Source: Paenibacillus terrae (GTDB lineage Bacteria; Bacillota; Bacilli; Paenibacillales; Paenibacillaceae). Taken from it: a stretch of DNA of 64,000 nt. The position numbers were made by a program, and so were the translations under genes. The notes beneath the pieces are model-generated. The model had not been told where the DNA came from and ran no database searches. It saw only the letters and a program-made list of their open reading frames with translations. This document shows positions 1 through 9,200 of this stretch, piece by piece (the stretch's first letter is position 1; the number at the start of each line of letters is the position of its first letter). The DNA lies in the NCBI RefSeq assembly GCF_000943545.1, contig NZ_JTHP01000004.1, positions 62,001 to 126,000 on the forward strand, given 5' to 3'.

Positions 1-662
1 ATCTCGAGCGTTTGCAATGCTTTGGTCAGGACCTTCATTTGCGGGAATGTCATTTCTTCCAGCAGGCTCTCGGATAGATAGGGACCGTCTACACCATAGG
101 CAAGCAGCTGAGACACTGTAGACATGACTTTAGGCGAAGTGTTCGAATACCTGAAGCCTCCTGTGTCCGTCAGCAGTCCGGTATATACAGCCGTCGCCAC
201 TTCAACGTCCCAGTTGATCGCAAACTTTTCCAGTAGATCAAAAAGAATTTCTGCCGTTGCCGCAGCATCCGACTTAATCACATTAACTGTTCCATACGCA
301 TCATTCGTCGGATGATGATCAATATTCAAAATGATGGCATCTTCCGCAAAAAACTGCTCTGTTAGACCAACACGACGAAAATCTGCACAATCTACACAAA
401 TAATCCGGTTGTATTTCCGTTCCGGCGGTTGCTGGCTCATATCCATAATCTCATCGGCATGCCATAAAAAATCCATGCGCTTGGGGATAGCCCCCTCATT
501 CAGCATGGTAAATTTCTTCCCCAGACATGAGAGAAGCCAGCCCACCGTTACGGTGGAGCTGACTGCGTCTCCGTCCGGCTGTACATGCGATACGATCAGG
601 TAATCATCATGCTCCAGAATAAATTCCTTCGCTTGTTGAAGCGCCTGTTCATAGGTATGCAT
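1..662 (-). CDS. nrnA: Bifunctional oligoribonuclease/PAP phosphatase NrnA (3' part outside window)
   Basis: DHH/DHHA1-family phosphoesterase that degrades nano-RNAs and dephosphorylates 3'-phosphoadenosine 5'-phosphate in the cytoplasm (family knowledge). I translated it by hand: the ATG at 662-660 follows AAGGAGA, and the frame stays open to base 1, giving 220 codons of a protein usually about 310-320 residues long. Metal-binding motifs are visible: HVQPDGD at residues 26-32, VDCAD at 90-94, the DHH signature at 115-117 followed by PTND, and a TDTGGF segment at about 165-170. The DHHA1 substrate-binding domain and stop codon lie beyond the left edge. It follows rbfA in the same direction with a gap of about 50 bases, so it is probably the next cistron of the nusA-infB operon. 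Many Firmicutes place nrnA between rbfA and truB. Confidence 0.9.
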   Translation of the reverse strand, partial: MHTYEQALQQAKEFILEHDDYLIVSHVQPDGDAVSSTVTVGWLLSCLGKKFTMLNEGAIPKRMDFLWHADEIMDMSQQPPERKYNRIICVDCADFRRVGLTEQFFAEDAIILNIDHHPTNDAYGTVNVIKSDAAATAEILFDLLEKFAINWDVEVATAVYTGLLTDTGGFRYSNTSPKVMSTVSQLLAYGVDGPYLSESLLEEMTFPQMKVLTKALQTLE

Positions 663-714
663 TGCCGTCTCCTTTACATTCAGTTCATGGTTCCTTCGGA
701 TAAACTAGCTCTTG

Positions 715-1065
715 CTATTTTTCATCCTTGTCGATATCACTCAGCAGCTTTTCAATCCGGCTGCCGTAAGCGATAGATTCGTCAATTTTGAAAATCAGCT
801 CGGGAATATGGCGCAGCCGTATCCGTTTGCCAAGTTCAGAACGAAGATAACCGTTCGCTTTGTCCAATGCTTTCAGGGAAGAAGTTTTTTGCTCTTCATC
901 CCCAAGCACGCTCAAGTATATTTTCGCTTGGGACAAATCGTTTGTCAGATCAACACCCGTTACCGTAATAAAACCGATACGGGGATCTTTTAATTCGGTC
1001 TGTATGAGTTGGCTTAGCTCTTTCTTAATCTGCTCGCCAACCCGACCTGTACGTATTTTAGCCAT
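715..1065 (-). CDS. rbfA: 30S ribosome-binding factor RbfA
   Basis: Small KH-fold protein that binds the 30S subunit near the 5' end of 16S rRNA during late maturation. The 116 residues match the usual family length. The N-terminus [17 protein letters not shown] and the segment [17 protein letters not shown] (about residues 27-43) are typical, as is the [10 protein letters not shown] strand near the C-terminus. The ATG at 1065 has GAGAGGTGAGC upstream. It starts about 20 bases after the infB stop, so it is co-transcribed with the nusA-infB operon. The ylxP gene that Bacillus carries between infB and rbfA is absent here. Confidence 0.95.
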   Translation of the reverse strand: MAKIRTGRVGEQIKKELSQLIQTELKDPRIGFITVTGVDLTNDLSQAKIYLSVLGDEEQKTSSLKALDKANGYLRSELGKRIRLRHIPELIFKIDESIAYGSRIEKLLSDIDKDEK

Positions 1066-1085
1066 GGATGCTCACCTCTCTGCCG

Positions 1086-3644
1086 TTAGCGCTCCACTGT
1101 TTCCATGACGAACGCTTCAATAATGTCGAGTTCCTTAACATCATTATAGCCATCAAGGGTAATACCGCATTCGTAACCTTGGGCAACTTCTTTTGCGTCG
1201 TCCTTAAAGCGTTTCAGTGAGTCGATTTTACCTTCAAAAATAACAATGCCATCACGTATCAGGCGCGCTTCTGCTGAACGGGCAATTTTACCGGAAGTCA
1301 CCATACAACCGGCAATCGTACCGACCTTAGTGACCTTAAACACGTTACGAACTTCAGCATGCCCAATCACATTTTCTTTATATTCAGGATCCAGCATGCC
1401 TTTCATAGCTTGCTCGATTTCTTCAATGACATTGTAAATGACGCGGTGCAGACGAATGTCCACCTTTTCAGCTTCAGCTGTAGATTTCGCCTGATTATCA
1501 GGACGAACGTTAAAACCAATCACAATGGCATTGGAAGCCGCAGCCAAAATAATATCGGATTCGGTAATTGCACCTGCACCGCTGTGAAGAATTTTAACGC
1601 GTACACCTTCAACTTCAATCTTGTTCAAGGAACCTTTCAGCGCTTCGACGGAACCTTGCACATCACCCTTGATGATGACGTTCAGATCTTTCATCTCGCC
1701 ATCCTTGATGTGCTGGAACAGGTCATCCAGCGTTACGCGGGTGTTGCTGCCCAGATCGGACTGACGTTGCGTAATCGAACGTCTGTCAGCGATAGCACGA
1801 GCTTTGCGCTCATCCTCGAACACCATGAACGGATCGCCAGCAAGTGGCACTTCTGTCAAACCAGTGATTTCAACTGGTGTGGAAGGACCAGCTTCCTTGA
1901 GACGGCGGCCTTTGTCATTGACCATGGCACGTACACGTCCGAAACAGTTACCTGCTACGAAAGCATCGCCGACTTTCAGTGTACCATTCTGAACGAGGAT
2001 ACGGGCTACGGAACCGCGGCCTTTGTCCAGCTCAGCTTCAATGATCGTACCACGTGCCCGTTTGTCCGGGTTCGCTTTGTACTCATTTACTTCAGCTACG
2101 AGCAGAATCATTTCGAGCAGATCTTCAAGACCCATTCTCTGTTTCGCGGAAACGTTGACAAAGATCGTATCGCCGCCCCACTCTTCAGGAACCAATTCAT
2201 ACTCAGTCAATTCTTGCTTTACTTTATCCGGATTCGCATCCGGCTTGTCGATCTTATTCACAGCCACGATGATCGGCAGACCAGCTGCCTTCGCATGGTT
2301 GATGGCTTCAACTGTCTGTGGCATAACACCGTCATCAGCTGCAACAACAATGATCGTCATATCCGTAACTTGAGCACCACGAGCACGCATTGCCGTAAAC
2401 GCTTCGTGACCCGGTGTATCCAGGAAAGTGATTTTTTTGCTGTTGATTTCAACTTGGTACGCACCGATATGCTGTGTAATACCACCAGCTTCGCCACCCG
2501 TTACATTAGTGGAGCGAATAGCATCCAGCAAAGTTGTTTTACCATGATCGACGTGACCCATAATCGTAACAACGGGTGGACGTGCTTTCAGAAGGTCTGG
2601 ATCATCGTTTTCTTCCACTGTTTCAAAGCGATCCTCTTCGACCGGGATTTTCACTTCTACTTCTACACCGAAATCTCCGGCAAGCAGAAGGATAGTATCC
2701 ATATCCAGTTCCTGGTTAATGGTCGCCATCGTTCCAAGCGTGATCAGCTTTTTGATAACTTCCGATGCATCCTTGTGGAGAAGCTTCGCTGTTTCGCCTA
2801 CTGTCATCTCACCACGCACAATAATTTTCTTAGGCGTGTTGTCGATTTTCTCGCGGCGCTCCTGTTGTTGACCTCTGCCACGATTGTTGAATTTCCCACC
2901 ACGATTGCTACCACCGCGGTTATTGCCACCACGACCACCGTTACCGCCGCGTCCTCCTCCTTGACGGTTATCGTCAAAACGACCTTGACCGGAACGGTTA
3001 GTGCCGTTATTGGAGTTGTTGCCTGTACGGTTGCCACCACCGCTACGATTCGCATTGCTACTTCCCGTGGATGAAGCTGTTCTTACTGCCGTACCACCTT
3101 GATTGCTCCCTTGTGGACGAGAGTTAGTGCTTTGGCTGCCTTGAGGACGTGAACCCGTGTTAGTGCTCGGGCGCTGTTGTCCTCCCTGTTGCTGGCCGCC
3201 ACTGCGGTTCTGGCTGCCTTGTTGTCCACTTGGTCTGCTTGTACTCTGTTGACTGCGGTTTTGACCGCCCTGCTGACTGCCTTGCGCTTTTGGAGCGCTG
3301 CTTCGGTTACTGTTTTGGTTGTTGTTTGTCCTATTCATACTTACCTGCTTTTCCTGTTGATTTTTGGTTTGCTCAGTTGAATGATTAATATCGTGGCTTG
3401 AACCGACCTGGTTCGAGCTTACTTGCACCGTGCCTGCTCCGCCTTGCTTGGCCGCAGCATTGGATTTAATATCCTTAAAAAATTTTTCCACTTTACCCAC
3501 GGCATCGTGTTCCATGACGCTCATATGGTTGTTCACGGGAATATCCAGCCGTTTAAGAATGGTGATAATTTCTTTGCTGCTCATGTTCAACGATTTGGCG
3601 TATTCGTATACCCGCACTTTGTCTTTGCTTTCTTGTTTACTCAA
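1086..3644 (-). CDS. infB: Translation initiation factor IF-2
   Basis: GTPase that delivers fMet-tRNA to the 30S subunit and promotes subunit joining. At 852 residues it is much longer than the roughly 715-residue Bacillus protein. The N-terminal IF2_N helix bundle (residues 1-60, [19 protein letters not shown]) is followed by a low-complexity Gln/Ser/Asn/Gly tract at about 95-265 that ends in an RGG-rich stretch. Then come a second IF2_N domain ([19 protein letters not shown]) and the G domain at about residue 360, with G1 [10 protein letters not shown]3 DTPGH and G4 NKID, followed by domains II, III and the C-terminal fMet-tRNA-binding domain. The start overlaps the end of ylxQ by 8 bases, suggesting translational coupling. 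Internal Met codons in the linker could give a shorter isoform (inference). Confidence 0.97.
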   Translation of the reverse strand: MSKQESKDKVRVYEYAKSLNMSSKEIITILKRLDIPVNNHMSVMEHDAVGKVEKFFKDIKSNAAAKQGGAGTVQVSSNQVGSSHDINHSTEQTKNQQEKQVSMNRTNNNQNSNRSSAPKAQGSQQGGQNRSQQSTSRPSGQQGSQNRSGGQQQGGQQRPSTNTGSRPQGSQSTNSRPQGSNQGGTAVRTASSTGSSNANRSGGGNRTGNNSNNGTNRSGQGRFDDNRQGGGRGGNGGRGGNNRGGSNRGGKFNNRGRGQQQERREKIDNTPKKIIVRGEMTVGETAKLLHKDASEVIKKLITLGTMATINQELDMDTILLLAGDFGVEVEVKIPVEEDRFETVEENDDPDLLKARPPVVTIMGHVDHGKTTLLDAIRSTNVTGGEAGGITQHIGAYQVEINSKKITFLDTPGHEAFTAMRARGAQVTDMTIIVVAADDGVMPQTVEAINHAKAAGLPIIVAVNKIDKPDANPDKVKQELTEYELVPEEWGGDTIFVNVSAKQRMGLEDLLEMILLVAEVNEYKANPDKRARGTIIEAELDKGRGSVARILVQNGTLKVGDAFVAGNCFGRVRAMVNDKGRRLKEAGPSTPVEITGLTEVPLAGDPFMVFEDERKARAIADRRSITQRQSDLGSNTRVTLDDLFQHIKDGEMKDLNVIIKGDVQGSVEALKGSLNKIEVEGVRVKILHSGAGAITESDIILAAASNAIVIGFNVRPDNQAKSTAEAEKVDIRLHRVIYNVIEEIEQAMKGMLDPEYKENVIGHAEVRNVFKVTKVGTIAGCMVTSGKIARSAEARLIRDGIVIFEGKIDSLKRFKDDAKEVAQGYECGITLDGYNDVKELDIIEAFVMETVER

Positions 3645-3960
3645 TATACTCCACCTCCGACATTATCCCCGCATGTTTCTTGATCAATTTCGCGAATCCT
3701 TGATCCGTCACAGCCAGCACAACCCGTTCAGGCTTGCCGATACTGCTTCCCAAGCTTTCCCGGTCAAATCCTATCAATAAGGGGATTTTGTACGTCCCGC
3801 ATTTGTCGCGGAATTTCTTTTGAGTATTCATTGAAGCATCTTTCGCAAGAATGACCAGCTTGGCTTCTGAAGACCTGATCGCTTTATAAACGATCTCGTC
3901 ACCTGTTAGCAGCTTGCCAGCTCTCATAGCAAGGCCCAATCCAGACAGCGCCTTATTCAT
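3637..3960 (-). CDS. ylxQ: L7Ae-family RNA-binding protein YlxQ
   Basis: Protein of 107 residues in the L7Ae/L30e/S12e/Gadd45 family, which binds kink-turn RNAs. In Bacillus it is encoded between ylxR and infB, exactly as here. Seen: [15 protein letters not shown] near the N-terminus and [10 protein letters not shown] followed by IPLLIGF, the core alpha-beta-alpha pattern. The reading frame extends further upstream, but the homologous start is the ATG at 3960-3958, which overlaps the last 8 bases of ylxR; the upstream residues are ylxR sequence out of frame. It overlaps infB by 8 bases at its own end. Its specific target in this organism cannot be read from sequence. Confidence 0.88.
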   Translation of the reverse strand: MNKALSGLGLAMRAGKLLTGDEIVYKAIRSSEAKLVILAKDASMNTQKKFRDKCGTYKIPLLIGFDRESLGSSIGKPERVVLAVTDQGFAKLIKKHAGIMSEVEYIE

Positions 3961-4261
3961 CCTGCACGCTGCCTTGTGCCGCCAGGAATTCTTCCTCGAC
4001 GGCAGCAAAATCACGACTTAGCTGCTCATAAATATCAGGATGAACCGAGTGCTTCAATGCCCGATCCAGTGCCTTGCTTTTTTGAGCAAGCTTGAAGCAG
4101 GCGGCTTTGCCGCACAAGTAAGCGCCGCGTCCCGACTTTTTGCCAGTCAAGTCAATCAGCACTTCGTCTTCAGGGGTTTTGACGACACGGATCAACTGCT
4201 TCTTAGGCATCATTTCATGACAGGCCACACACTTGCGCAAAGGTATCTTTCTCTGTTTCAT
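3953..4261 (-). CDS. ylxR: YlxR family protein (RNase P modulator RnpM)
   Basis: Small nucleic-acid-binding protein of 102 residues. The YlxR/RnpM family binds the RNase P RNA and modulates its activity in Bacillus (family knowledge). The fold is recognisable from the N-terminal RKCVACHE cysteine pair, PKKQLIRVVK, and the signature GRGAYLCGKAAC carrying a second cysteine pair, about residues 45-57. The ATG at 4261 has a GGGGG ribosome-binding site 8 bases upstream. It lies between nusA and ylxQ with a short gap and an 8-base overlap, the conserved order of this operon. Confidence 0.92.
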   Translation of the reverse strand: MKQRKIPLRKCVACHEMMPKKQLIRVVKTPEDEVLIDLTGKKSGRGAYLCGKAACFKLAQKSKALDRALKHSVHPDIYEQLSRDFAAVEEEFLAAQGSVQDE

Positions 4262-4284
4262 GCATTAACCCCCCTACACTCCGT

Positions 4285-5382
4285 TTAATCTACAGAAACG
4301 GAATCCTGATGCATTTCATCGATGGATGTTCTCGGTCTGCCGAGTTCTTCCTCCGCCTGCGTTTCGCTCTTGATATCAATTTTCCAGCCGGTAAGCTTGG
4401 CAGCAAGGCGGGCATTTTGCCCTTTGATACCAATGGCCAGAGAAAGCTGATAATCCGGCACGATGACACGCGCCATTTTTTCTTCTTCAAACACCTGCAC
4501 CTCAAGCACCTTGGACGGGCTCAGCGCATTAGCCACATACTCGTCAACATTATCGGAATAACGCACAATGTCGATTTTTTCACCACGCAACTCATTCACA
4601 ATCGTCTGTACCCGCGTTCCTCTCGGTCCTACACAAGAACCGACCGGGTCTACCTCGGCATTGCGGGAATGAACTGCGATTTTAGAACGGAAGCCTGCTT
4701 CACGCGCTACAGAACGAATCTCAACGACACCGTCAAAAATTTCCGGCACCTCAAGTTCGAACAAACGCTTAAGCAGACCTGGATGTGAGCGGGACAACAT
4801 GATTTGCGGCCCTTTGGTCGTATTCTCTACCTTGGTAATATAAGCCTTAATCCGGTCCAGATGACTGAATTTCTCATTAGGCATCAACTCGCCCAACGGG
4901 AGAACCGCCTCCACCTTACCCAGGTCAATATAAATATTACGCGGGTCCTGACGTTGTACGGTCCCTGTTACAATATCCTCTTCCTTGTCCACAAACTTGT
5001 TGTAGATCAATCCCCGCTCCGCTTCACGGATACGTTGGGTTACGACCTGCTTCGCTGTTTGTGCGGCAATCCGTCCAAAATCACGAGGAGTAACTTCAAT
5101 TTCAGCAATATCCTCCAGCTGAAAATGCGGGTTAATCTCACGGGCCGCTGGCAACGAAATCTCGGTGCGAGGATCTAATACCTCCTCAACGATCAGCTTG
5201 CGGGCATATACCTTAATGACACCCGAGTTGCGGTTCATATCGACACGCACGTTTTGTGCGGTGTTGAAATTCCGTTTGTAGCTGGAAATCAAGGCTGCTT
5301 CAATGGCCTCAAACAGCACATCCTTGCTGATCCCCTTTTCCCGTTCCAACTCGTTCATTGCTTCAATAAAATCCATACTCAT
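4285..5382 (-). CDS. nusA: Transcription termination/antitermination factor NusA
   Basis: RNA polymerase-associated factor that stimulates pausing and intrinsic termination. The 365 residues match the short Firmicutes form without the C-terminal acidic repeats of E. coli NusA. Domains in order: N-terminal RNAP-binding domain (1-125), S1 domain (about 135-200, VTGTVQRQDPRNIYIDLG), KH1 with the GPRG loop in CVGPRGTRVQ (about 250) and KH2 with IGIKGQNARLAAKL (about 318). The C-terminal tail is short and acidic. It follows rimP after roughly 100 bases and precedes ylxR by about 20 bases, in the classic rimP-nusA-ylxRQ-infB operon. Confidence 0.97.
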   Translation of the reverse strand: MSMDFIEAMNELEREKGISKDVLFEAIEAALISSYKRNFNTAQNVRVDMNRNSGVIKVYARKLIVEEVLDPRTEISLPAAREINPHFQLEDIAEIEVTPRDFGRIAAQTAKQVVTQRIREAERGLIYNKFVDKEEDIVTGTVQRQDPRNIYIDLGKVEAVLPLGELMPNEKFSHLDRIKAYITKVENTTKGPQIMLSRSHPGLLKRLFELEVPEIFDGVVEIRSVAREAGFRSKIAVHSRNAEVDPVGSCVGPRGTRVQTIVNELRGEKIDIVRYSDNVDEYVANALSPSKVLEVQVFEEEKMARVIVPDYQLSLAIGIKGQNARLAAKLTGWKIDIKSETQAEEELGRPRTSIDEMHQDSVSVD

Positions 5383-5483
5383 GGATTACTGCTCCCCCTT
5401 TCAAATGATGCACCTGCGTCCTGGTCGGCACACGAGGCAAAAAAACATGAAGTCCATGTCAAACAGCAACGGTCAAATCCGAA

Positions 5484-5945
5484 TTAAAATATGATCGCGA
5501 GCCTAGCTCCAGCCACCTTGTCATAAGGTATGGCATGCTTCTTTTGTCCGCTCTGAACGGTAAGTTCCCCATCTTCAAAAGAAAGCAAACGACCTTCAAA
5601 TTCCTTCAGGCCGTTGATCGGCTCGTATGTAGTAACGAATACATTTTTGCCTACCGCTTTGGTTACGTCTTCCGCTTTTTTCAGCGGTCTTTCAGCGCCT
5701 GGTGAAGACACCTCCAGAAAATATGCTGTAGAAACAGGGTCGTTTTCGTCCAGCTTTTGACCCAGGTATTCACTGATCATACTACAGTCGTCCAGATCAA
5801 TTCCCCCGTCTTTGTCTACAAAAACGCGAAGAAACCAATTGCTGCCCTCTTTGACATACTCGACATCGACCAGTTCAAAACCATGCTCATCGAGGTAAGG
5901 TTGGGCCATTTCTTCTACTACTGACTTGATCTTTGGTGTGCTCAA
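5484..5945 (-). CDS. rimP: Ribosome maturation factor RimP
   Basis: Factor that binds the S12 region and assists 30S assembly. The 153 residues match the usual length. Seen: VEYVKEGSNWFLRVFVDKDGG in overlapping blocks (about residues 28-50), ISEYLGQKLDE, and the junction motif VSSPGAERPL (about 79-88), which is highly conserved in the family. The start is a TTG at 5945 with GGAGG 9 bases upstream. It is the first gene after a near-consensus promoter and a leader of about 250 nt, and heads the nusA-infB operon. Confidence 0.93.
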   Translation of the reverse strand: MSTPKIKSVVEEMAQPYLDEHGFELVDVEYVKEGSNWFLRVFVDKDGGIDLDDCSMISEYLGQKLDENDPVSTAYFLEVSSPGAERPLKKAEDVTKAVGKNVFVTTYEPINGLKEFEGRLLSFEDGELTVQSGQKKHAIPYDKVAGARLAIIF

Positions 5946-6193
5946 AGATTATAACCTCCAAAAGTAAACTTTCCTGTGGTGAAAAAGAGACGCCCCATTG
6001 CCATGGACAATGCTTCTCCATCACCAGCATTTTCCATTTTCATTTGATGTAATGTTCATTTTGGGCTCACTGCAAATAAACCGGCGTACCGGTTCCTGCC
6101 CAAAAATCGTCTTTTTACGTTGTAACTGTATATCAAACAGTAAAGAGTGGGTTTCCCCACTCTTTAAGCAACGGTTTTATCTCCATGATTACC
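5946..6193 (-). promoter_or_regulatory. Structured 5' leader of the rimP-nusA-infB operon
   Basis: About 250 nt lie between the predicted transcription start and the rimP start codon with no credible ORF. Two strong structures are visible. Hairpin 1 pairs 6141-6151 with 6156-6166 (11 bp, 4-base loop, arms TAAAGAGTGGG and CCCACTCTTTA) and may be extended by CGTTG/CAACG arms outside it. Hairpin 2 pairs AACCGG 6079-6084 with CCGGTT 6089-6094 and is enclosed by TTGGGC 6061-6066 with GCCCAA 6098-6103. Neither is followed by a clear U-run on the minus strand, so they look like leader structures rather than terminators. Function unknown; autoregulation of the NusA operon is a guess. Confidence 0.55.
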
Positions 6194-6199
6194 AAAAAA

Positions 6200-6228
6200 A
6201 TTATAACATAACCGTAGTTATGTGACAA
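6200..6228 (-). promoter_or_regulatory. SigA-type promoter of rimP operon, with palindromic spacer
   Basis: On the minus strand TTGTCA (6228-6223) and TATAAT (6205-6200) are separated by exactly 17 bases, a near-perfect vegetative promoter. The spacer with its flank is an inverted repeat, ACATAAC-TACG-GTTATGT. The same palindrome, followed by TATAATTTTTTT, would also form a weak hairpin plus U-run at the 3' end of the polC transcript, about 30 bases past the polC stop codon. The predicted start of transcription is near 6193. Confidence 0.7.
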
Positions 6229-6257
6229 GTGCCAGAGCTTGACTACTAGGATTACGT

Positions 6258-9200
6258 TTAAAACAGAGACAACTGATTGCTCTCTGGCAGTCCGCGGAAA
6301 CAGCCCATCTGGGACAGCATTTCGACAATCGTTTTACTGGCCTTCGATTTTTGCTGAAAATCTTCGACAGACAAAAATTCACCCTGTTCACGGGAGGCTG
6401 CGATGTTACGTGCCGCGTTTTCCCCAATCCCCTGAAGCGCTCCGAACGGAGGAATGAGTGAATCTCCGTCTACCTTGAAGCGAGTAGCCTCGGAACGATA
6501 CAAATCAATCGTCTTGAAACTGAAGCCGCGAGCCGTCATTTCCAGCGCCATTTCCAGGATCGGAAGCATTCCTTTTTCCTTTGGTGGAGCCTGAAAACCG
6601 AGCTGCTCGATTTCGACAATTTTCCGTGCGATGGCATCATACCCCTGACAACACAGTTCAATATCAAAATCGGCTGCGCGTACCGAGAAATAGGTCGCAT
6701 AATATTCAATCGGATGATACAGCTTGAAATAGGCAGTCCGCACTGCTGAAATAACATAGGCTGCGGCATGCGCCTTTGGAAACATGTACTGGATCTTGAG
6801 GCAGGAATCAATGTACCATTGCGGCACCTTGCATTTTTTCATTTCCTCGATCCATTCCGCACTAAGCCCCTTACCTTTACGCACGCTCTCCGTAATTTTA
6901 AAGGCCAGACCTGCATCCATCCCCGCCTTATAAATCAGGAATAGCATGATATCATCCCGGCAACCGATTACGGTCTTGATGTTGCAGGTATTGTTTTTGA
7001 TCAAATCCTGCGCGTTCCCCAGCCATACGCCCGTCCCATGGGACAGACCCGATATTTGCAGCAAATCGGCAAAAGAACTCGGCTGTGATTCCACTAGCAT
7101 CTGACGTACAAACTTGGTTCCCATCTCGGGTACACCATAGGTTGCGACAGGAGTACGGATCTGCTGCGGCGTTACGCCAAGCGCCTCCGTGGAATTGAAC
7201 ATACTCATAACCTTCGAATCATTCATCGGAATCGTCGTTGGGTCGACTCCAGTCAAATCCTGAAGCATTCTCATCATGGTCGGATCATCATGGCCCAGAA
7301 TATCGAGCTTGAGTAAGTTCGCATCAAAAGCATGATAATCAAAATGCGTCGTTTTCCATTCCGAGCTCGTATCATCAGCCGGGAATTGCACCGGCGTAAT
7401 GTCCTCGACCTCAATATAATCGGGAACGACGACGATCCCACCCGGATGCTGTCCGGTGCTGCGTTTGACGCCCGTACAGCCGGAAGCCAGCCTGTTTAAT
7501 TCGGCCCCACGCCATTTTTTATGATGCGCCTCTTCATATTTCTTCGCAAAGCCGAAGGCCGTTTTTTCCGCAACCGTACCAATGGTTCCAGCACGGAATA
7601 CGCTTTTCTCACCAAACAGTACTTTCGTATAGTTATGTGCGACTGGCTGATATTCCCCGGAGAAGTTCAAGTCAATATCGGGAACTTTATCTCCCTTAAA
7701 CCCTAGGAACGTTTCAAACGGAATATCCTGTCCCTCACCCTTCAGCTTGCCACCGCATTTCGGACAGTTTTTATCAGGCAAGTCAAATCCGCTCGGCACA
7801 CTGCCATCCAAAATCCATTCGCTATGTCTGCATTCAGGATTACCGCAAATATAATGTGCAGGCAGTGGATTAACCTCGGAAATACCAAGGAAGGTAGCGA
7901 CCACAGAAGATCCAACAGAACCCCGCGAACCTACCAGGTATCCATCCTGATTGGACTTTTTAACCAGTCGCTCGGAAATGAGATAGTTGGCAGAGAAACC
8001 GTATTTAATAATCGGCTCCAGTTCTTTTTCAAGACGGGCTACGACCACCTCGGGTAATTCCTCACCATAAATGGATTTAGCCGTTTCGTAGCAAGTATTG
8101 CGGATTTCCTCGTCTGCCCCATCCAGCAAAGGCGTGAACAGCTTGTCAGGGAACAGCTCCAGTTCCTCAAACCGCTCCGCCAACTCGCTGGTATTCTTCA
8201 CAACGACTTCATAGGCTTTCTCCTCGCCCAGAAACTCGAATTCTGCCAGCATTTCGTCTGTAGTGCGCAAATGCGCATCCGGTTTCCGGATATCTTTTAA
8301 CGGGCTAAAGCCAGTAATTCCATGTATCGTGATATCACGGTACAGCTTATCACGCGTTTCCAAATAGTGAACATTGCCTGTAGCAATAACGGGCTTATCG
8401 AGCCGCCGCCCAATTTCGCATACTTTACGAACTGCCGTTTTCAGAGCATCAGGGCCACTTACCAGTTGTTTTTCCACCAAATGCATGTACATGGTTAAAG
8501 GTTGGATCTCCAGCACATCATAAAACTGTGCAATTTCCTCGGCTTCCTCCTCCGATTTGTTCAGAACTGCCTCGAAAAACTCTCCCTTTTCGCAACCTGA
8601 AATAATAAGCAGCCCGTCTCTCATCTCTGACAATTTCGATTTAGGAATACAAGGGACACGCTTAAAATATTCGGTATGTGACATTGAAACCAGCTTGTAC
8701 AGATTTTTTTTGCCAATCGGATTAAGCGCATAAATGCAGCAGTGGAAAGGACGAACGGTCGATAAATCCTTACCCACATAGTCGTTCAAGCGGTCGAGCA
8801 TTTTTAAGCCTTTAATTTGTTCCGCATCATTCAAAAGTCCATTCAGCACTTCCGTTAGCGCAACTGTATCATCAATGGCCCGGTGATGACTTTCGAGCGC
8901 AACCTTATATTTGGTGGTCAGTGTGTTCAGACGATGATTCTTCATTGTCGGGAACAACAAGCGAGCCAATTCCAGTGTATCGAGTACTGGGTTCGTCATC
9001 TCAGGCAATCCCATGTTCCTAAGCGTAGCCTGAATAAAGCCGACATCAAATCGCGCATTATGAGCAACTAATACAGCATCGCCTGCAAAAGCCACGAATT
9101 CCTTCATAACGGGCTCCACATCCGGTGCATCCTTGACCATTTCATCGTTAATGTTGGTCAATTGCTGGATATTGTAAGGAATACGCTCATGTGGATTTAC

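Noticed and set aside
1359..3074. 571-residue plus-strand open frame opposite infB
   Set aside because: It is antisense to a certain gene, has no ribosome-binding site, and its composition mirrors the infB low-complexity and G-domain codons.
2880..3300. Possible CRISPR or tandem array because of repetitive DNA
   Set aside because: The repeats are in-frame Gly/Arg/Gln/Asn codons of infB without regular spacers.
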